From Sycon ciliatum (lineage: Eukaryota; Porifera; Calcarea; Leucosolenida; Sycettidae), in contig NC_088644.1 in assembly GCF_964019385.1 (NCBI RefSeq), positions 18,578,636-18,642,635 on the forward strand: a DNA stretch of 64,000 nt. Reading direction: 5' to 3'. A program made the translations under genes and the position numbers. Shown one piece after another: positions 32,992 through 44,025 of this stretch (position 1 is its first letter; each line of letters begins with the position of its first letter). The notes below the pieces were generated by a model. That model had not been told where the DNA came from, did no database searches, and was given only the letters and a program-made list of their open reading frames with translations.

Positions 32992-33403
32992 CTGGAGTTC
33001 AAAGGTTCTGGCCGCAAAACATCCAGACGGTACGACAGCGTAGCAGGTGTTTGTGACCGACAAGGTGATATGAGTGGCGCACCCGCAGGGCAATCCCAGT
33101 GTCCGCAATAGCTAGCGGTACACAGCAACATGTTTTCCTACAAAACAACAGAAATAACGCTTGTTAGTAGATAATCGTGTGCTTGTTGAACTGCTAGTTG
33201 GCAAGAGTGAAGGAGAAAGTGGAGGTGCATCCTATTCACGATTCAATAAGGTGGTCAACTAGGACACCAGAATCCCCTTACGACATAAGAATGATAGTCA
33301 ACAAAGGAAATTCTTACCTCTTGGGAAATGTAAAAAGATGCAGCCAGAAGTGTGCCGCCGTCGCACCGCGCATGCGCATCAAGCCTCTTGATACACTCCT
33401 TGG
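32992..33403 (-). CDS. two candidate minus-strand exons of an unknown gene
   Basis: Exon a, 33403-33318, lies between a strong acceptor (pyrimidine tract CTTTCTCTTTTTCTTTGCAG) and a consensus donor (GAG|GTAAGA), and reads KECIKRLDAHARCDGGTLLA. Exon b, 33137-32992, lies between an acceptor (GTTGTTTTGTAG) and a weak donor (CAG|GTATCC). It keeps the same phase and reads NMLLCTASYCGHWDCPAG with many Cys. A further 35-bp mini-exon-like segment (GTGCAG acceptor, GAAG|GTAAAT donor) lies at about 33596-33630. No family recognised. The splice-site quality is the main evidence. Other frames of exon b are also open. Confidence 0.25.
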
Positions 33404-33919
33404 CTGCAAAGAAAAAGAGAAAGACAACAGAAGACAGGGCTGAATCATCACAGGACAGTGTTTTACATTTACTGCGGACCCACACGAAGACGCCACATGT
33501 TGTTATGCGGGCAGGAGTGTTCCTGTAAAGCGCAAAGATGGTTCGCGAGGAATACACAACACGTGGTGAAAGAGATGAAGGCCAAAATTTACCTTCTTCG
33601 CTCCCCGTGGCGCTCCAGTTGAGAAACCTGCACACGATAGTCGGAATCCTTCAAAAATAAGCCTATCGACTACATCTTATCTTTGCTCTGTACACACCTA
33701 TCAAATGCTGGCCGGCTTTACAGTGTCTCGGGTTAGCCTCAAAGAAAGCAAACAGAGAAGAAGGACATTACGTGCTTCCTTCCAAACAACAACGAATAAT
33801 GAAACATGTTCTTGATCTACAAGGAAAAAGTAATATTAGTTAGTAAGTTGATTCAACCCGGCCTCGCTGGCGAGCGGATGCAGCTGCTAGCATTCTTCGA
33901 GCGTGAACTTACTTTGACC
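33404..33919. other. no further recognisable gene
   Basis: Unique sequence up to the foldback element, apart from the possible mini-exon near 33.6 kb. Confidence 0.35.
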
Positions 33920-33923
33920 TTAA

Positions 33924-34784
33924 AGGGGAAGTATACCCTAAAATCAAATTTTCACCAGTTGTAGTCTTCTGGGTGCTGAGTCGAATGGTCTTGGTCCGAG
34001 GAAGCTGCGACGCTCCCTTCCTACTTGAATCCCAATCGAACTCGCGCACTTCAACCGAAACTGGGTGACTGCGCCCTACTAGATGGGGATTTGTATGCAA
34101 AATGTCACTAAAAGCGCCATTTCGTTCTTATAAAAGCACGGATGACCGCGATTGGCCCATATGTTGTAGTCTTTTGGACGCTGAGTCGACTGGTTTTGGT
34201 CCGAAAAGGCTGCAATGCAGCGTTCCTCCTTTATTCCCAATCGAACATGGTTGAACAAGCGGTCACGTGCTCCTGGGTGCCCAAATCACCTGGCCACCGC
34301 GCCAGCAGGCGACAACTTTCACACCAAGGTTCAACTCGAGTTCAACTCGAGTGACAGGACTGCACCCAAAAAAGGTCAAATAGGCTAGTAAGTTGTACCC
34401 TGCAGGCACGGTGACCAGCTGACTGGTGTACGCAGGAGCACGTGACCGCTTGTTCAACCATGTTCGATTGGGAATAAAGGAGGAACGCTGCATCGCAGCC
34501 TTTTCGGACCAAAACCAGTCGACTCAGCGTCCAAAAGACTACAACATATGGGCCAATCGCGGTCATCCGTGCTTTTATAAGAACGAAATGGCGCTTTTAG
34601 TGACATTTTGCATACAAATCCCCATCTAGTAGGGCGCAGTCACCCAGTTTCGGTGGAAGTGCGCGAGTTCGATTGGGATTCAAGTAGGAAGGGAGCGTCG
34701 CAGCTTCCTCGGACCAAGACCATTCGACTCAGCACCCAGAAGACTACAACTGGTGAAAATTTGATTTTAGGGTATACTTCCCCT
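33924..34784. mobile_element. complete TTAA-flanked foldback element, 861 bp, arms ~360 bp
   Basis: Begins AGGGGAAGTATACCCTAAAA and ends with the inverse, flanked by TTAA at 33920-33923 and 34785-34788. Long arms of several hundred bases pair almost throughout (TGGTGAAAATTTGATTTTAG, CCATATGTTGTAGTCTTTTG, GATGGGGATTTGTATGC in inverse order), leaving a short central segment with AACTCGAGTTCAACTCGAGT. TTAA targets are used by piggyBac and Kolobok. The AGGG start suits Kolobok better. No ORF of its own. Partial copies lie at 24.4, 28.0 and 38.0 kb. Confidence 0.9.
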
Positions 34785-34788
34785 TTAA

Positions 34789-35657
34789 CATTCTCGGAAG
34801 CCGTCCAACGGCCCTTGCCCGTGGCAGTCTAGCAGTGCTAGCCGCGTGGTCTACCACTGTACCAGTAACAATACAACCGCTTCATCGTGTAAAGCACTCG
34901 CTAATGCATGGAAAGGACATCGCGGTCTGGTGTGAACTTTGAAATGGGCCAATCAGCTACTCACACGTAGTTAGCACGTGGCACGGTGACTTCTGTACAG
35001 AGCTAGAGAATTCCACCAGACAACGACAATCACCTGGTTGGGAAGTAATTGCTCGTCTGCTAGCATTAGATGCAGCCTAGCCTACGGACACTCAAACTAG
35101 TAGCACTAGACGTAGATCTACTCAGAAGATTCTAGACTGCGCGAACAGCAGGCAGTGCGCCGGCAGATTCGGCTCGGACAGACGTCCGTAGATCTTCACA
35201 CCTCGACCCGATCGACCGAGCCGCAATCGCTGGCTCATCAAAACGCAAACCACGCAGGGGTCCGCTAGCACACGAAGGAACGAAAATCAGTCGTGACCTG
35301 CTCTCGAAGAAGGAATACTAATGCAATACGGTTATGAGTCGTACATATAATTATGTTTATTGAAGACTCAAGTGTGGATACGTCGACGAGTTCATCAAAA
35401 CTCGCCACAGCTTCGATACATCCATGCATCTCGATCTCTGGACGGAATACAGCAGCACAATGCATTAATGGAAGGCGGCTTTCACAGAAAAACCATGCCA
35501 CGCGCTTTGCAGCTCATACGCTAGGCTTCCTAAACTGCTCGGCCACACCTGCGAAACTAGGATATTGCGACGTCGGCGGTAATATCCGAAAAAAAAAGAT
35601 GGCTGCTCCTCAGGTTGGAACTCGCGCTGCCGACACTTGACTGACTGAGGACTGCCG
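34789..35657. other. no recognisable gene
   Basis: Unique sequence. The plus-strand frame 35353-35640 has no motif. Confidence 0.4.
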
Positions 35658-35665
35658 TCCGAAGC

Positions 35666-36082
35666 TAGGCCCCGGTGTAATATGCCCGAAACTTTGCCGA
35701 AAATGCTTTTGGGAAATTCTCGTAAACCTTGCCGAAAATGCTCCCATACCTTGCCGAAAATGCTCGGAAATGCTCACTTTTTTGTAATCCTCAGCACACG
35801 CCGTCAAAACCAGGGAGTCAGAAAATACTCAATAAGACTTAACTAAGAGGCTTGCTCGAGTTGCCATGGGAAACAATTCATAAACTACTCAACAAGAAGC
35901 TAACCCACGGAATGCGGAAGTGACGTTCTTGTTTGGGAAGTTTTTCTTCTCTCAATCTTGATACACAACGGCCAAGTGCTCCGTTTCCCCCAAAATGCTG
36001 CATCAGCAGCCCAAATAATTGCTGGGTTTGCGGATTGTACCGAAAATGCTAAAAAAAATGCCGGCATATTACACGGGGCCTA
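35666..36082. mobile_element. hAT-type MITE, 417 bp, perfect 8-bp TSD
   Basis: Inverted ends TAGGCCCCGGTGTAATATGC and (inverse) TAGGCCCCGTGTAATATGCC, flanked by TCCGAAGC at 35658-35665 and 36083-36090. The interior repeats CCGAAAATGCT-like motifs (35696, 35735, 35755, 36043). No transposase. The 8-bp duplication is typical of hAT. Confidence 0.92.
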
Positions 36083-36090
36083 TCCGAAGC

Positions 36091-36362
36091 ACACGAGAAG
36101 CACGTCGAACCTTGCAATCGGTAAACCGGCACAAACCACCACTCCTGCTCAATAAACTATCCCTGTGGGAATTTGCCGACAAATTCTCGAAAACGGGCGC
36201 AATAAATTGCGGCAGAAAACAACAACAAAATGCGGCGAAAAGTGCCGAACTTGCCAGGAGCTTGCGGAATTATTGGCAGAAAATTGCAGATTTGGGCCAA
36301 ATCACGAAATTTGCTGCATCCTTAGAATCGCTATTTTGTGTGCTGTGCAAATAACCTACATA
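36091..36362. other. no recognisable gene
   Basis: Short A-rich unique sequence. The ORF across it overlaps the MITE and is not supported. Confidence 0.4.
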
Positions 36363-36930
36363 CCGTATTATCTCTAATACGGAGGATTAGCAAGACGAAA
36401 TTCGCGTTCGCGTTCGCAAACATTTTTCAGTACGCGAACTGGATAGCGAACTTTCGCATTTTTCGTTCGGAAAAGTAGTCGGAACACGAATCGCGGATTC
36501 GTGTCAGGGCAGTCATAAATTTACCACGCTGTACTGTCTGTACACAATGTCCGTCGTGTCAACGTCATGCGCATGTGCGAATTCTGTTTGCTAATCCTTC
36601 TCATAACGCGAATTCCGTCACTGAGTTCGACTTTCCTTGGAGAGTGAACGCGAACGCGAATTTCGTCTTGCTAATCCTCCGTAATATAAGCACAGTCTCC
36701 AATAATAGCACATCAGCAATGATGGCCAGATTTGGCTTATCAAACGTCTCTGCTTCCGCAAAATTTAGTGCGTCTTCCGTCACAACCTCAAACAACTCAC
36801 GATCCATAATAATTATCATTCTTCTCAGCCGCATCCATGGCAGCGTCATCACCTTCAGACGGGTCCGAGGGATTGGGGGCAGTTTCCATGGTTTCAGGAG
36901 AGGCAAAAGTACAGTAGTAGATTCTACGCG
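36363..36930. mobile_element. pogo-like element end carrying a nested MITE
   Basis: Starts CCGTATTATCTCTAA after TA (36361-36362). After the nested MITE (36380-36681) it continues ATATAAGCACAGTCTCCAAT, the same end as the MITE at 54336-54648. Next to this end, on the minus strand, a frame reads ETMETAPNPSDPSEGDDAAM... and stops within NDNYYGS, an acidic tail like pogo-type transposase C-termini. Its other end was not found, and the right boundary given is arbitrary. The transposase reading is tentative. Confidence 0.55.
36380..36681. mobile_element. TA-flanked MITE, family CGGAGGATTAGCAAGACG (copy 2, nested)
   Basis: Perfect ends CGGAGGATTAGCAAGACGAA and its inverse, TA at 36378-36379 and 36682-36683, inserted in the first 20 bp of the pogo-like element. 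Reverse orientation compared with 20511-20795. The ORF 36575-37033 starts inside it and is an artefact. Confidence 0.9.
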
Positions 36931-37469
36931 CAAGTCGCTGCACCTGAAACCACACAATGACATGTGTGACTGTGAGTGTGAGCAGCTACTGTCTGTAGGC
37001 ATCACTCCGATTGATCCGGAGGTAACCTGGTAACGGAATGGCAATGACGTCGTTAGCCACTGTGCCAGTACAAGAACGGTGCATGCAGCAGGTTCTTCGG
37101 AACATGGCAAGGTCACAAGGATGATAGGAAACTCTTTTCGTCTTTACTTCAGTGACGAACGCAAAGACTTGGTCTCTCTCTCTCTCTTTCGGGTAAGCCG
37201 TGAAAGCGTCTCATCTTGCGAACACCAGCTGCTTATTCAGTTTGCCAGGAAAGCTGATGGGAATTCTTGTAGAGTGTGATGCATCTGCTGCAGCGTTTAC
37301 TTGGCCCGCCAGACATATCCATTATTATTATTTTTGTTTCTTTGCGATTTTCGGTGTTGTTTACACATTGCTCTCAGAATGGTCACCGACGCGACGCCAT
37401 CCCTCTCTCAATCGCAGCTGAAGCTCACAGCTCCGTTATTAGGAGACAGGAGAAGTAAAGGAGTGACAG
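36931..37469. other. no recognisable gene
   Basis: Unique sequence with a short (TC)n at 37170-37187. Confidence 0.4.
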
Positions 37470-37985
37470 TACGGTGAGTGCAAGCTGAGACACTCGGCAC
37501 GCTAGAGAGGTTAAGCTGCACGCTATTTTCGACGTGACGCGAAAGTTCCTATGGCGATATTTGGCTCGCGCGTTAGAAAACAACGCGAGAGAGCTACCAC
37601 TCACGTCGAAAGTAGGCATTAGCTATAATAGAGAGGCTAAGATGCACGGTATTTCCGACGTGACGCGCTATTACACGTCAAATTTGGCGTAGAACTCCAA
37701 ATTTCGACTTGAGCTGCAGGTCACTCGCGTTGTTTTTCGACGCTCGTGCCAAATAACGCGAGCTGAACTTTCGCATCATGTCTGACGTGACGCACAATTT
37801 CACGTCAAATCTGGCGTAAAACTCCAATTTTCGACGCGAGCTGCAGGACACTCGTGTTGTTTTCCAACGCGCGTGCCAAATAACGCGAGCTGACCTTTCG
37901 CGTCATATCGTAAATAACGTGCATCTTAACCGTTGTTTCCGATGTAACGGGCAATTTCACGTCAAATTTGGCTAAAAAAGATGAC
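37470..37985 (+). repeat. tandem repeat with ~129-bp unit, CG-rich motifs
   Basis: Units contain GACGTGACGC, TTTCACGTCAAATTTGGCGT, AAAACTCCAATTTTCGACG, CGAGCTGCAGG, GCCAAATAACGCGAGCTGA. Two clear units at about 37652 and 37781 plus partial units on either side, and more beyond the insertions at 39082-39320. Confidence 0.78.
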
Positions 37986-38475
37986 ATGATGACAACTTTC
38001 ACACCAAGGTTCAACTCTAGTTCAACTAGAGTGACAGGAGTGCACCCAAAAAAGGTCCAAACAGGCTGTAAGTTGTACCCTGCAGGTGCTAGGCTGGCAC
38101 GGCGACCAGGCGACTGGTGTACGCAGGAGCACGTGACCTCTTGTTCAACCATGTTCGATTGGGAATAAAGGAGGAACACTGCATTGCAGCATTCTCGGAC
38201 CAAAACCAGTCGACTCAGCGTCCAAAAGACTCTAACATATGGGCCAATCGCGGTCATCCGTGCTTTTATAAGAACGAAATGGCGCTTTTAGTGAAATTTT
38301 GCATACAAATCCCCATCTAGTAGGGCGCAGTCACCCAGTTTCGGTGGAAGTGCGCGAGTTCGATTGTGAATAAAGTAGGAAGGGAGCGTCTCAGCTTCCT
38401 CGGACCAAGACCATTCGACTCAGCACCCCAAAGACTACAACTGGTGAAATTTTGATTTTAGCCTTAACTTCCCCT
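37986..38475 (+). mobile_element. TTAA-type foldback element, right portion
   Basis: GACAACTTTCACACCAAGG to ACTTCCCCT, followed by TTAA at 38476-38479. Closely similar to 34310-34784. The left arm is missing: the element abuts the 129-bp repeat at about 37985. Confidence 0.85.
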
Positions 38476-38479
38476 TTAA

Positions 38480-39081
38480 CCCTTATCCGTCCGACAAAAT
38501 CGCTGCGAAGGCCAAAATTGCAATTTCACGACATATTAATAATTATTTTTACCTTCAAATTATCATAACTTTAGTCTCCATTGGCCGAATTCCAGGATCT
38601 TATGCTTTCTGGAAAGGTCCTTCCGCGACGAATGCACAGAGCCCACATTCAACATCTATAAAGCCACAAGTCAAGCGCCGCCACTTGCCAAACTTGCCCC
38701 AGCGCCAGATCTGCGGGCAGAATCCAAATTGTCTCGCCATTTCACTCTCCTCCATCGCTGGACTTTGAATTTTTGTGTACGGAACACTTTTTTGGTTTTA
38801 CGTCATGAGCATGTGCTTGGTGACGTAACTGTCATGCAAAAAAAGAAAAATCTGACTTTGAAATGTTCACGAGCGCAGAAAAATCGCAATTTCCGTGAAT
38901 TTACTTTCGGCAGACAATTTCGTTGCAAGGGAGCGTCGTAGCTCTTCGGCGATTGTTCGAGACGATAGCATGGTGTTTTCTAACGGCGATAGACCCCGTG
39001 GAATTTGGTCAAGAAATGACTGAGATATGATGGGTTTACTGATCGACGGATAGTCGTAGATTTTTGACTGGTCGGACGGAT
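38480..39081. mobile_element. probable TTAA/piggyBac-type MITE, CCCTTATCCGTCCGAC end
   Basis: The left end CCCTTATCCGTCCGAC follows TTAA directly. An inverted GTCGGACGGATAA lies at 39071-39083, where the 129-bp repeat (AAAACTCCAATTTTCG) resumes, so the last bases and the right TTAA seem lost. CCC(T)n starts with TTAA are typical of piggyBac-type ends. No transposase seen inside. Confidence 0.6.
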
Positions 39082-39320
39082 AAAACTCCAATTTTCGAAG
39101 TGAGCTGCAGGTCATTCGCGTCGTTTTTCGACGCTCGAGCCAAATACTGTGAGCTCAACTTTTGCGTCACCTCAAAATAATGTGCAGCTTAGCCTCTCTA
39201 TTAGCTGCGCACGTCATTTGAGGCGTGACGGGCAATTTCACGGCAAATGGGTCCAAATTTGGTGGAACACACCAAATTTCGAGGTGAGATGCAGTTCTCT
39301 CGCTTGATAGGGTCCAAAGA
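39082..39320 (+). repeat. 129-bp tandem repeat, continuation
   Basis: AAAACTCCAATTTTCGAAGTG, GCTGCAGGTCATTCGCGTCG and the partial unit GACGGGCAATTTCACGGCAA continue the repeat seen at 37.5-38.0 kb, so two elements (37986-39081) sit inside it. Confidence 0.75.
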
Positions 39321-39603
39321 ACACTAATTGTACTTCTAAAATTATTGAAATTCGAATGACTCCGCAACCGTGACATTGGCTAGCCGTATGCAGTGTGTTG
39401 GCTAAGAAGGTGGTGAAGAATATTGAGAGAAGAGGCGAGCTAGCAAGGCGGCCTTCTCTACACCACGTGTAGCCGTCAAAGTCCATTTCACAGATCGGGA
39501 ATCGGAGCGCCGGGCTTAGAAAGATTGCATATTTGTTTGGCTCTTCGCCACAACTTCTGTCCGCCACGGCCTTCCTCAACACCGGCCGACATGTTAGCAT
39601 AAT
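39321..39603. other. no recognisable gene
   Basis: Unique spacer before the second satellite array. Confidence 0.4.
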
Positions 39604-40290
39604 TGCAAGAATTCACGGTGGTTGACCCTGCTTTGATTGCCTTGAGCTCCAAGTGCGGAAGCACGGGCAAAAAACCCAAACTTAGAGGTAGGTTATTTTC
39701 AGTTTTAAGCCACCCTGGGCAGGTCATTTATAACAATGTGTGTCATTTCTGTTGTGCACTACCCTTTGTGTGGCTATTTCAGGAATTCACGGTGCTCACT
39801 GTCCGTGTTGCACATGTGAATAGTCGGAAAGGTGAGAAATGGTGAATTTTTGACTGTTGGTGCGCAACTGTTCCTTTCAATGTACGTGTGTGTAAATGAG
39901 CCCAGCTGCAATGTGAGTGCAAGAATTGCTTAGATTTTTGGTATGTTAGTAAGCCGCTTGCACTTGTGTGAAGTTGCCCAGGATATTTGACCCTGCTGTA
40001 ACTGGCTTGAGTCCCAAGTCCGGAAGCACGGACAAAAAGCCCCAAACTTGGAGATAGGATATTATCAGGGTTCAGCAGCCCTGGGCAGGTCGTTTATGAC
40101 AATGTGTGTCATTTCTGTTGTGCATTACCCTTTGTGTGCCTATTGCAGCTATTCGTGACGGTCACTGTCCATGTTGCAGCTGGGAATAGTCGGAAAGGTG
40201 AGAAATGTTGAACTTTTGACCATTTGTGTGCACCTGTTCTTTTCAATGTACCTGTGGGGAAATAGGGCCAGCTGCAATATGGGTGCAGGA
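39604..40290 (+). repeat. satellite array 2, subfamily B, left part
   Basis: About two B monomers (AGTCGGAAAGGTGAGAAATG at 39822 and 40188). It stops in GGTGCAGGAAT where the ISL2EU-like element begins and resumes at 42724. Confidence 0.9.
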
Positions 40291-42723
40291 ATAGATGACT
40301 TGCACAAAGATTGTCTGGGTTCGAGACGGGGCAAGTGGACCTTCTGACTCTGACTTCCCCACCTTTTGAGTTCGTGACTTTCGAAGTTTCGCTTTTTGCC
40401 TGAAGAACACTGAGCTAGTTTTTTTGGCTAGAGAGTAGAGTTGTTTTGATTCGACTTGTATCGTCATGCCGAAGCGCTGCTGCGCTCCTGAATGAACTAG
40501 CAGACGAGAGATGGAACTGAGGCTCCCATTCCATACGTTCCTTTCCGAGCCGGCCGGGCGGGAGGCAGAAAAATGAGGGAATATTATTTTAGTATCATTG
40601 GTGTAGGCTGCAACAAGCACGTCGTGGTCCTGAAGTGTGACTACTAATGTCTTTCCCGCAGTGGAAGCGAAGTCAAGCACAACGAAAGTTTGTGGACGTG
40701 TGAGAAAGAACTCGATTCCCTTTCAATCGGCTGCACTAGCTCCAGAGCGACCCTCTCCTGAGGACAGACTGCGGAGAGGCCAGGAACCTGCCGAGTGACG
40801 AGTGGAAGCCTAAACCACGAAAATGAAGGGTGGAAGGACTGAGTATGAGAGCCAGATGGCGTTTAGTAGTACTTCAAGTAGTATCTGAGTTGAAGGAGAG
40901 AACAAGTGTGCTGGAGAAACGCTGCGAAGTCCTCAGGCCTAATGTGTACTAGCTACTGTTGAAGTCTCACTTGTTCCGATATGAACATTTCATCAGCCCT
41001 TACTCTGAGCAGCTGTATCTAGGCTTGGATCTAGGCCAGAGACATAGCATTGTAAACCTTACTGAAGCCATAATGTATCCGATGCCTGGCTCTAGTGAGA
41101 AAGCAGTTCGGCGCAGGCTCGCAAACTATGATTGAATCAGGGAGTGGTGGAAAGTCACATTATACTTCTTCATGATTAGCTGGTAATGACGACGATGCGG
41201 CTCCGGCTGGGTCTCATGGGAAAGTAACTTGCATACCTGTTTAGTTGCAACGAGGCAACGGTACCCCATGTACTAAAGACATGATTGAACTACATTTCAT
41301 CTCCTCCTGGGAGAATGTGGAACAAATAATGCCAGAGTGTGTCTGATACACATCACAGTCTGCTGAGTATGTTCATTATTGTGGACGTAACAGAACTGCG
41401 CTGTGAGGTACCTTCTGCGTTGGACCTACAGTTGAGCCACTACTCTTCTTACAAATTCCATACAACGGTGAAAGGATTTGTTGGAGCATCATCAAACAGT
41501 GCATTCACCTTCATCATATACTGGCTCCGTTGCCTACAGTAATTCACATTTTGACAGGGCGCGCTGGGACGATACGGAAGGAGCGGCGGGAACCATTGAA
41601 GTGCTCATGATGCTGGTTAGCGGAGACGGATGTGAGTGTCAGGAACGGGAACGCGACCGCACTACTGTACAGATCAGGAAGCGATGGAAGAGTTGAATCT
41701 GTTCAGCCTTCCATGCCGTGTACAGGGACACAAGCGTAAAAATGGCTACATTTCGAATGTGAACTGGCGATGGCATTGTATGGCGACGAACACACCTGCA
41801 ACTGTTCAAATTTCAGCATTTCGAACATTATGCTTCCCACCGAATGGCTCACATGACGGAGTTGGACATTACCAGGCTAGGATTATCATTTGCTGTATTT
41901 ATGGATAGTCCTTGAGTTTTCAGATGAAGTGCTTTATCTTTTACCTGTCGTTCCTTTAGTGTGGCACAATGTCCATGGCTGCTTTCTTGTCTTCATAACA
42001 GACTGGTATAATCAGCATGATTCTGCTTTATTAGAGAAGAAATAAAAATTTCCTTTCGGAAAGGAAGCCCAGAAACGTCAACCCCATGAACTGTGCTTTA
42101 TGACTCTCGTCCATCGACGTTAACCGTCGCAATAATTGCTGTATGTATGTTGTGCTGTGCGAACCGTACAAGATTTTAACAGCTCACCCACGCCTTCCCA
42201 ACAGGCTCCTATATCCCGTACCGATAGCGTTACATTGAATATGAACTAGGCTAGCACAGTTATCCTTCGTTCTTTTGATGGCGGCGGGTAGCATGGAACT
42301 TGACGTGTTCTTGGGATCCTCGTGCAACACTTGCTGTTCCCGGATGCCATATTATTGGGTGCATCGAGGTTGCTTCTATGCTCACTGTTGTTTAGTAAGA
42401 CACATTTTTTATAACTATTTCACCGAAAAATATGGCAAGAGTATTTTGGGTTGGTTTGGACGCCTGGCTTCTCTTCACATAATACAGTCATGTACTTCCA
42501 CTAACCCTACAAGTGCACATGACTCATGAGCTGCTGAAGTCGTGAAGACAGTGACGGTACTGATCATGTACATGTACATCATGTACATGCCGTGCACCGT
42601 TCATTCATGCTGACAAAAAAAGTACACTACAGACGGTGTACTGTAGGGTGCCCGCAGTGTAGCCTGGGTGCACAGGGTGCACTTGCCCCGTCTCACTCGC
42701 GGCTCGGATCTTTGTGCAAGTCA
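40291..42723 (+). mobile_element. ISL2EU-like DNA transposon, 2.43 kb, in satellite B
   Basis: Ends AGATGACTTGCACAAAGAT and its inverse ATCTTTGTGCAAGTCATCT, followed inwards by a second inverted block GAGACGGGGCAAGTG. Satellite flanks GGAAT and ATTGTTTAG rejoin to the normal GGAATTGCTTAG if AT is the duplicated target, the 2-bp duplication known for ISL2EU. It carries a decayed DDE transposase on the plus strand (separate entry). The rest, including a 145-codon minus frame at its left end, is unassigned. Confidence 0.8.
41195..41640 (+). pseudogene. DDE_Tnp_4-type transposase relic (ISL2EU/Harbinger-like)
   Basis: One frame from ATG 41195 reads MRLRLGLMGK, stop, LAYLFSCNEATVPHVLKT, the helix-turn-helix that precedes this transposase type. 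Downstream FIIVDVTELRCEVPSALDLQ and YSSYKFHTTVKGFVG carry the first catalytic Asp (D in VDVTEL) and the YSSYKxHxTVKxLVG signature. After a frameshift SSYTGSVAYSN continues the usual strand. The last acidic residue is not evident. Stops and at least two frame changes make it inactive. These enzymes cut DNA at element ends. Related sequences are common in fish, cnidarians and sponges. Confidence 0.78.
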
Positions 42724-43470
42724 TCTATTGTTTAGATTTTTGGTTTGCTAGTAGGCGGCTTGTACTCGTAGGCAGTGCCCCAGAAAATTTGACCTTCCTG
42801 TAACTGGCCTGAGTTCCAAGTCCGAATGTACGGGCAAAAAGCCCGAAATTTTCAGGGTTCAGCAGCCCTGGGCAGGTCGACATTGACACCTGTGTCATTG
42901 CTGTCGTGCACTACCCTTTGTGTGCGTACTGCAGGAATTCACAGTGGTCACTGTCCATGTTGCAGCTGTGAATAGTCGGAAAGGTGAGAAATGGTGAATT
43001 TTTGACCATTTGTGCACACCTGTTCATTTCAATGTACCTGTGGGTAAATGTGCCCAGCTGCAATGTGGGTGCTGGAATTGCTTAGATTTTTGGTTTGCTA
43101 GTAGGCCGGTTGCACTCGTAGGCAGTGCCAAAGGAAATTTGACCCTGCCGTAACTGGCTTGAGTTCCAGCTGCGGATGTACAGGCAATATGCCCCAAACT
43201 TGGAGATAGGTGGATTACAGGGTTCAGGAGCGCCGGGCAGGTCCTGAACCCTATGCCTATTGCAGGAATTCACGGTGGTCACTGTCCATGTTGCAGCTGT
43301 GAATAGTCGGAAAGGTGAGAAATGGTGAATTTTTGACCATTTGTGCACACCTGTTCATTTCAATGTACCTGTGGGTAAATGGGCCCAGCTGCAATGTGGG
43401 TGCTGGAATTGCTTACATGTTTGGTTTGCAAGTAGGCCGCTTGCACTCGTAGGCAATGCCCCAGGAAATT
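42724..43470 (+). repeat. satellite array 2, subfamily B, right part
   Basis: Two B monomers (TTTTTGGTTTGCTAGTAGG at 42738 and 43087). The first includes an internal deletion and the second a GGACCTGCC-type rearrangement near 43230. B gives way to A at about 43470-43480 inside one monomer (GGAAATTTGACCCAGCTGCC). Confidence 0.9.
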
Positions 43471-43860
43471 TGACCCAGCTGCCTTGTCAGTGGTCGCATT
43501 TATTTGATTTTTGGTTTGCTTGGAGGGCGCTGGCACCCACATTCAGTGACCCAGAAAATTTGGCACTGCTGTGAATAGTTTAGTCGCAAAGTGAAGATTC
43601 ATGGGTAAAAAGCCTCAAACTGTCAGAAAGGCTATTTTTCAGGTTTCAGCAGCCCTGGGCGAGTTCTTCAGAGAAATGTGGCTCTTTTTCTTGGTGCACT
43701 TGTCTATGTCCAGCTACACAAGGAGATGAGGATGGTCATTGTCATTTTTTGAGCTGCGAACGGGCAGAACGGTGAGAAAATGTCGGATTTTGACCATTTG
43801 TGCTGACCTTTGAATTTCAATGTACCTCTCTATAACATGACCCAGCTGTAATGTCAGTGG

Positions 43861-44025
43861 TCAGAAACAGACAATGACCATCCTCATCTCCTTCTGTAGC
43901 TTGACATAGACAAATGCACCAAGAAAAAGAGCCACATTTCCCTAAAGAACTCGCCGAAGGCTGCGGAAAGCTGAAAAATAACCTATCTGACAGTTTGGGG
44001 CTTTTTACCCGTGAATCTTTTCAGC
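43861..44025 (-). repeat. inverted satellite A fragment 1
   Basis: AGAAACAGACAATGACCATC to TTACCCGTGAATCTT is the reverse complement of the GGTAAAAAGCC...GTCTGTTTCTG part of a monomer. Confidence 0.88.

Noticed and set aside
36601..37116. 171-codon minus-strand ORF
   Set aside because: It crosses the boundary of a nested MITE and ends in MITE sequence; only the neighbouring acidic frame is worth testing.
40310..40335. tRNA B-box-like GGGTTCGAGAC
   Set aside because: No A box, no cloverleaf, and it lies in a transposon terminal repeat.
40243..40680. 145-codon minus-strand ORF at the left end of the ISL2EU-like element
   Set aside because: It runs from satellite through the inverted end into the element; no YqaJ or other motif could be seen, so it is likely chance.
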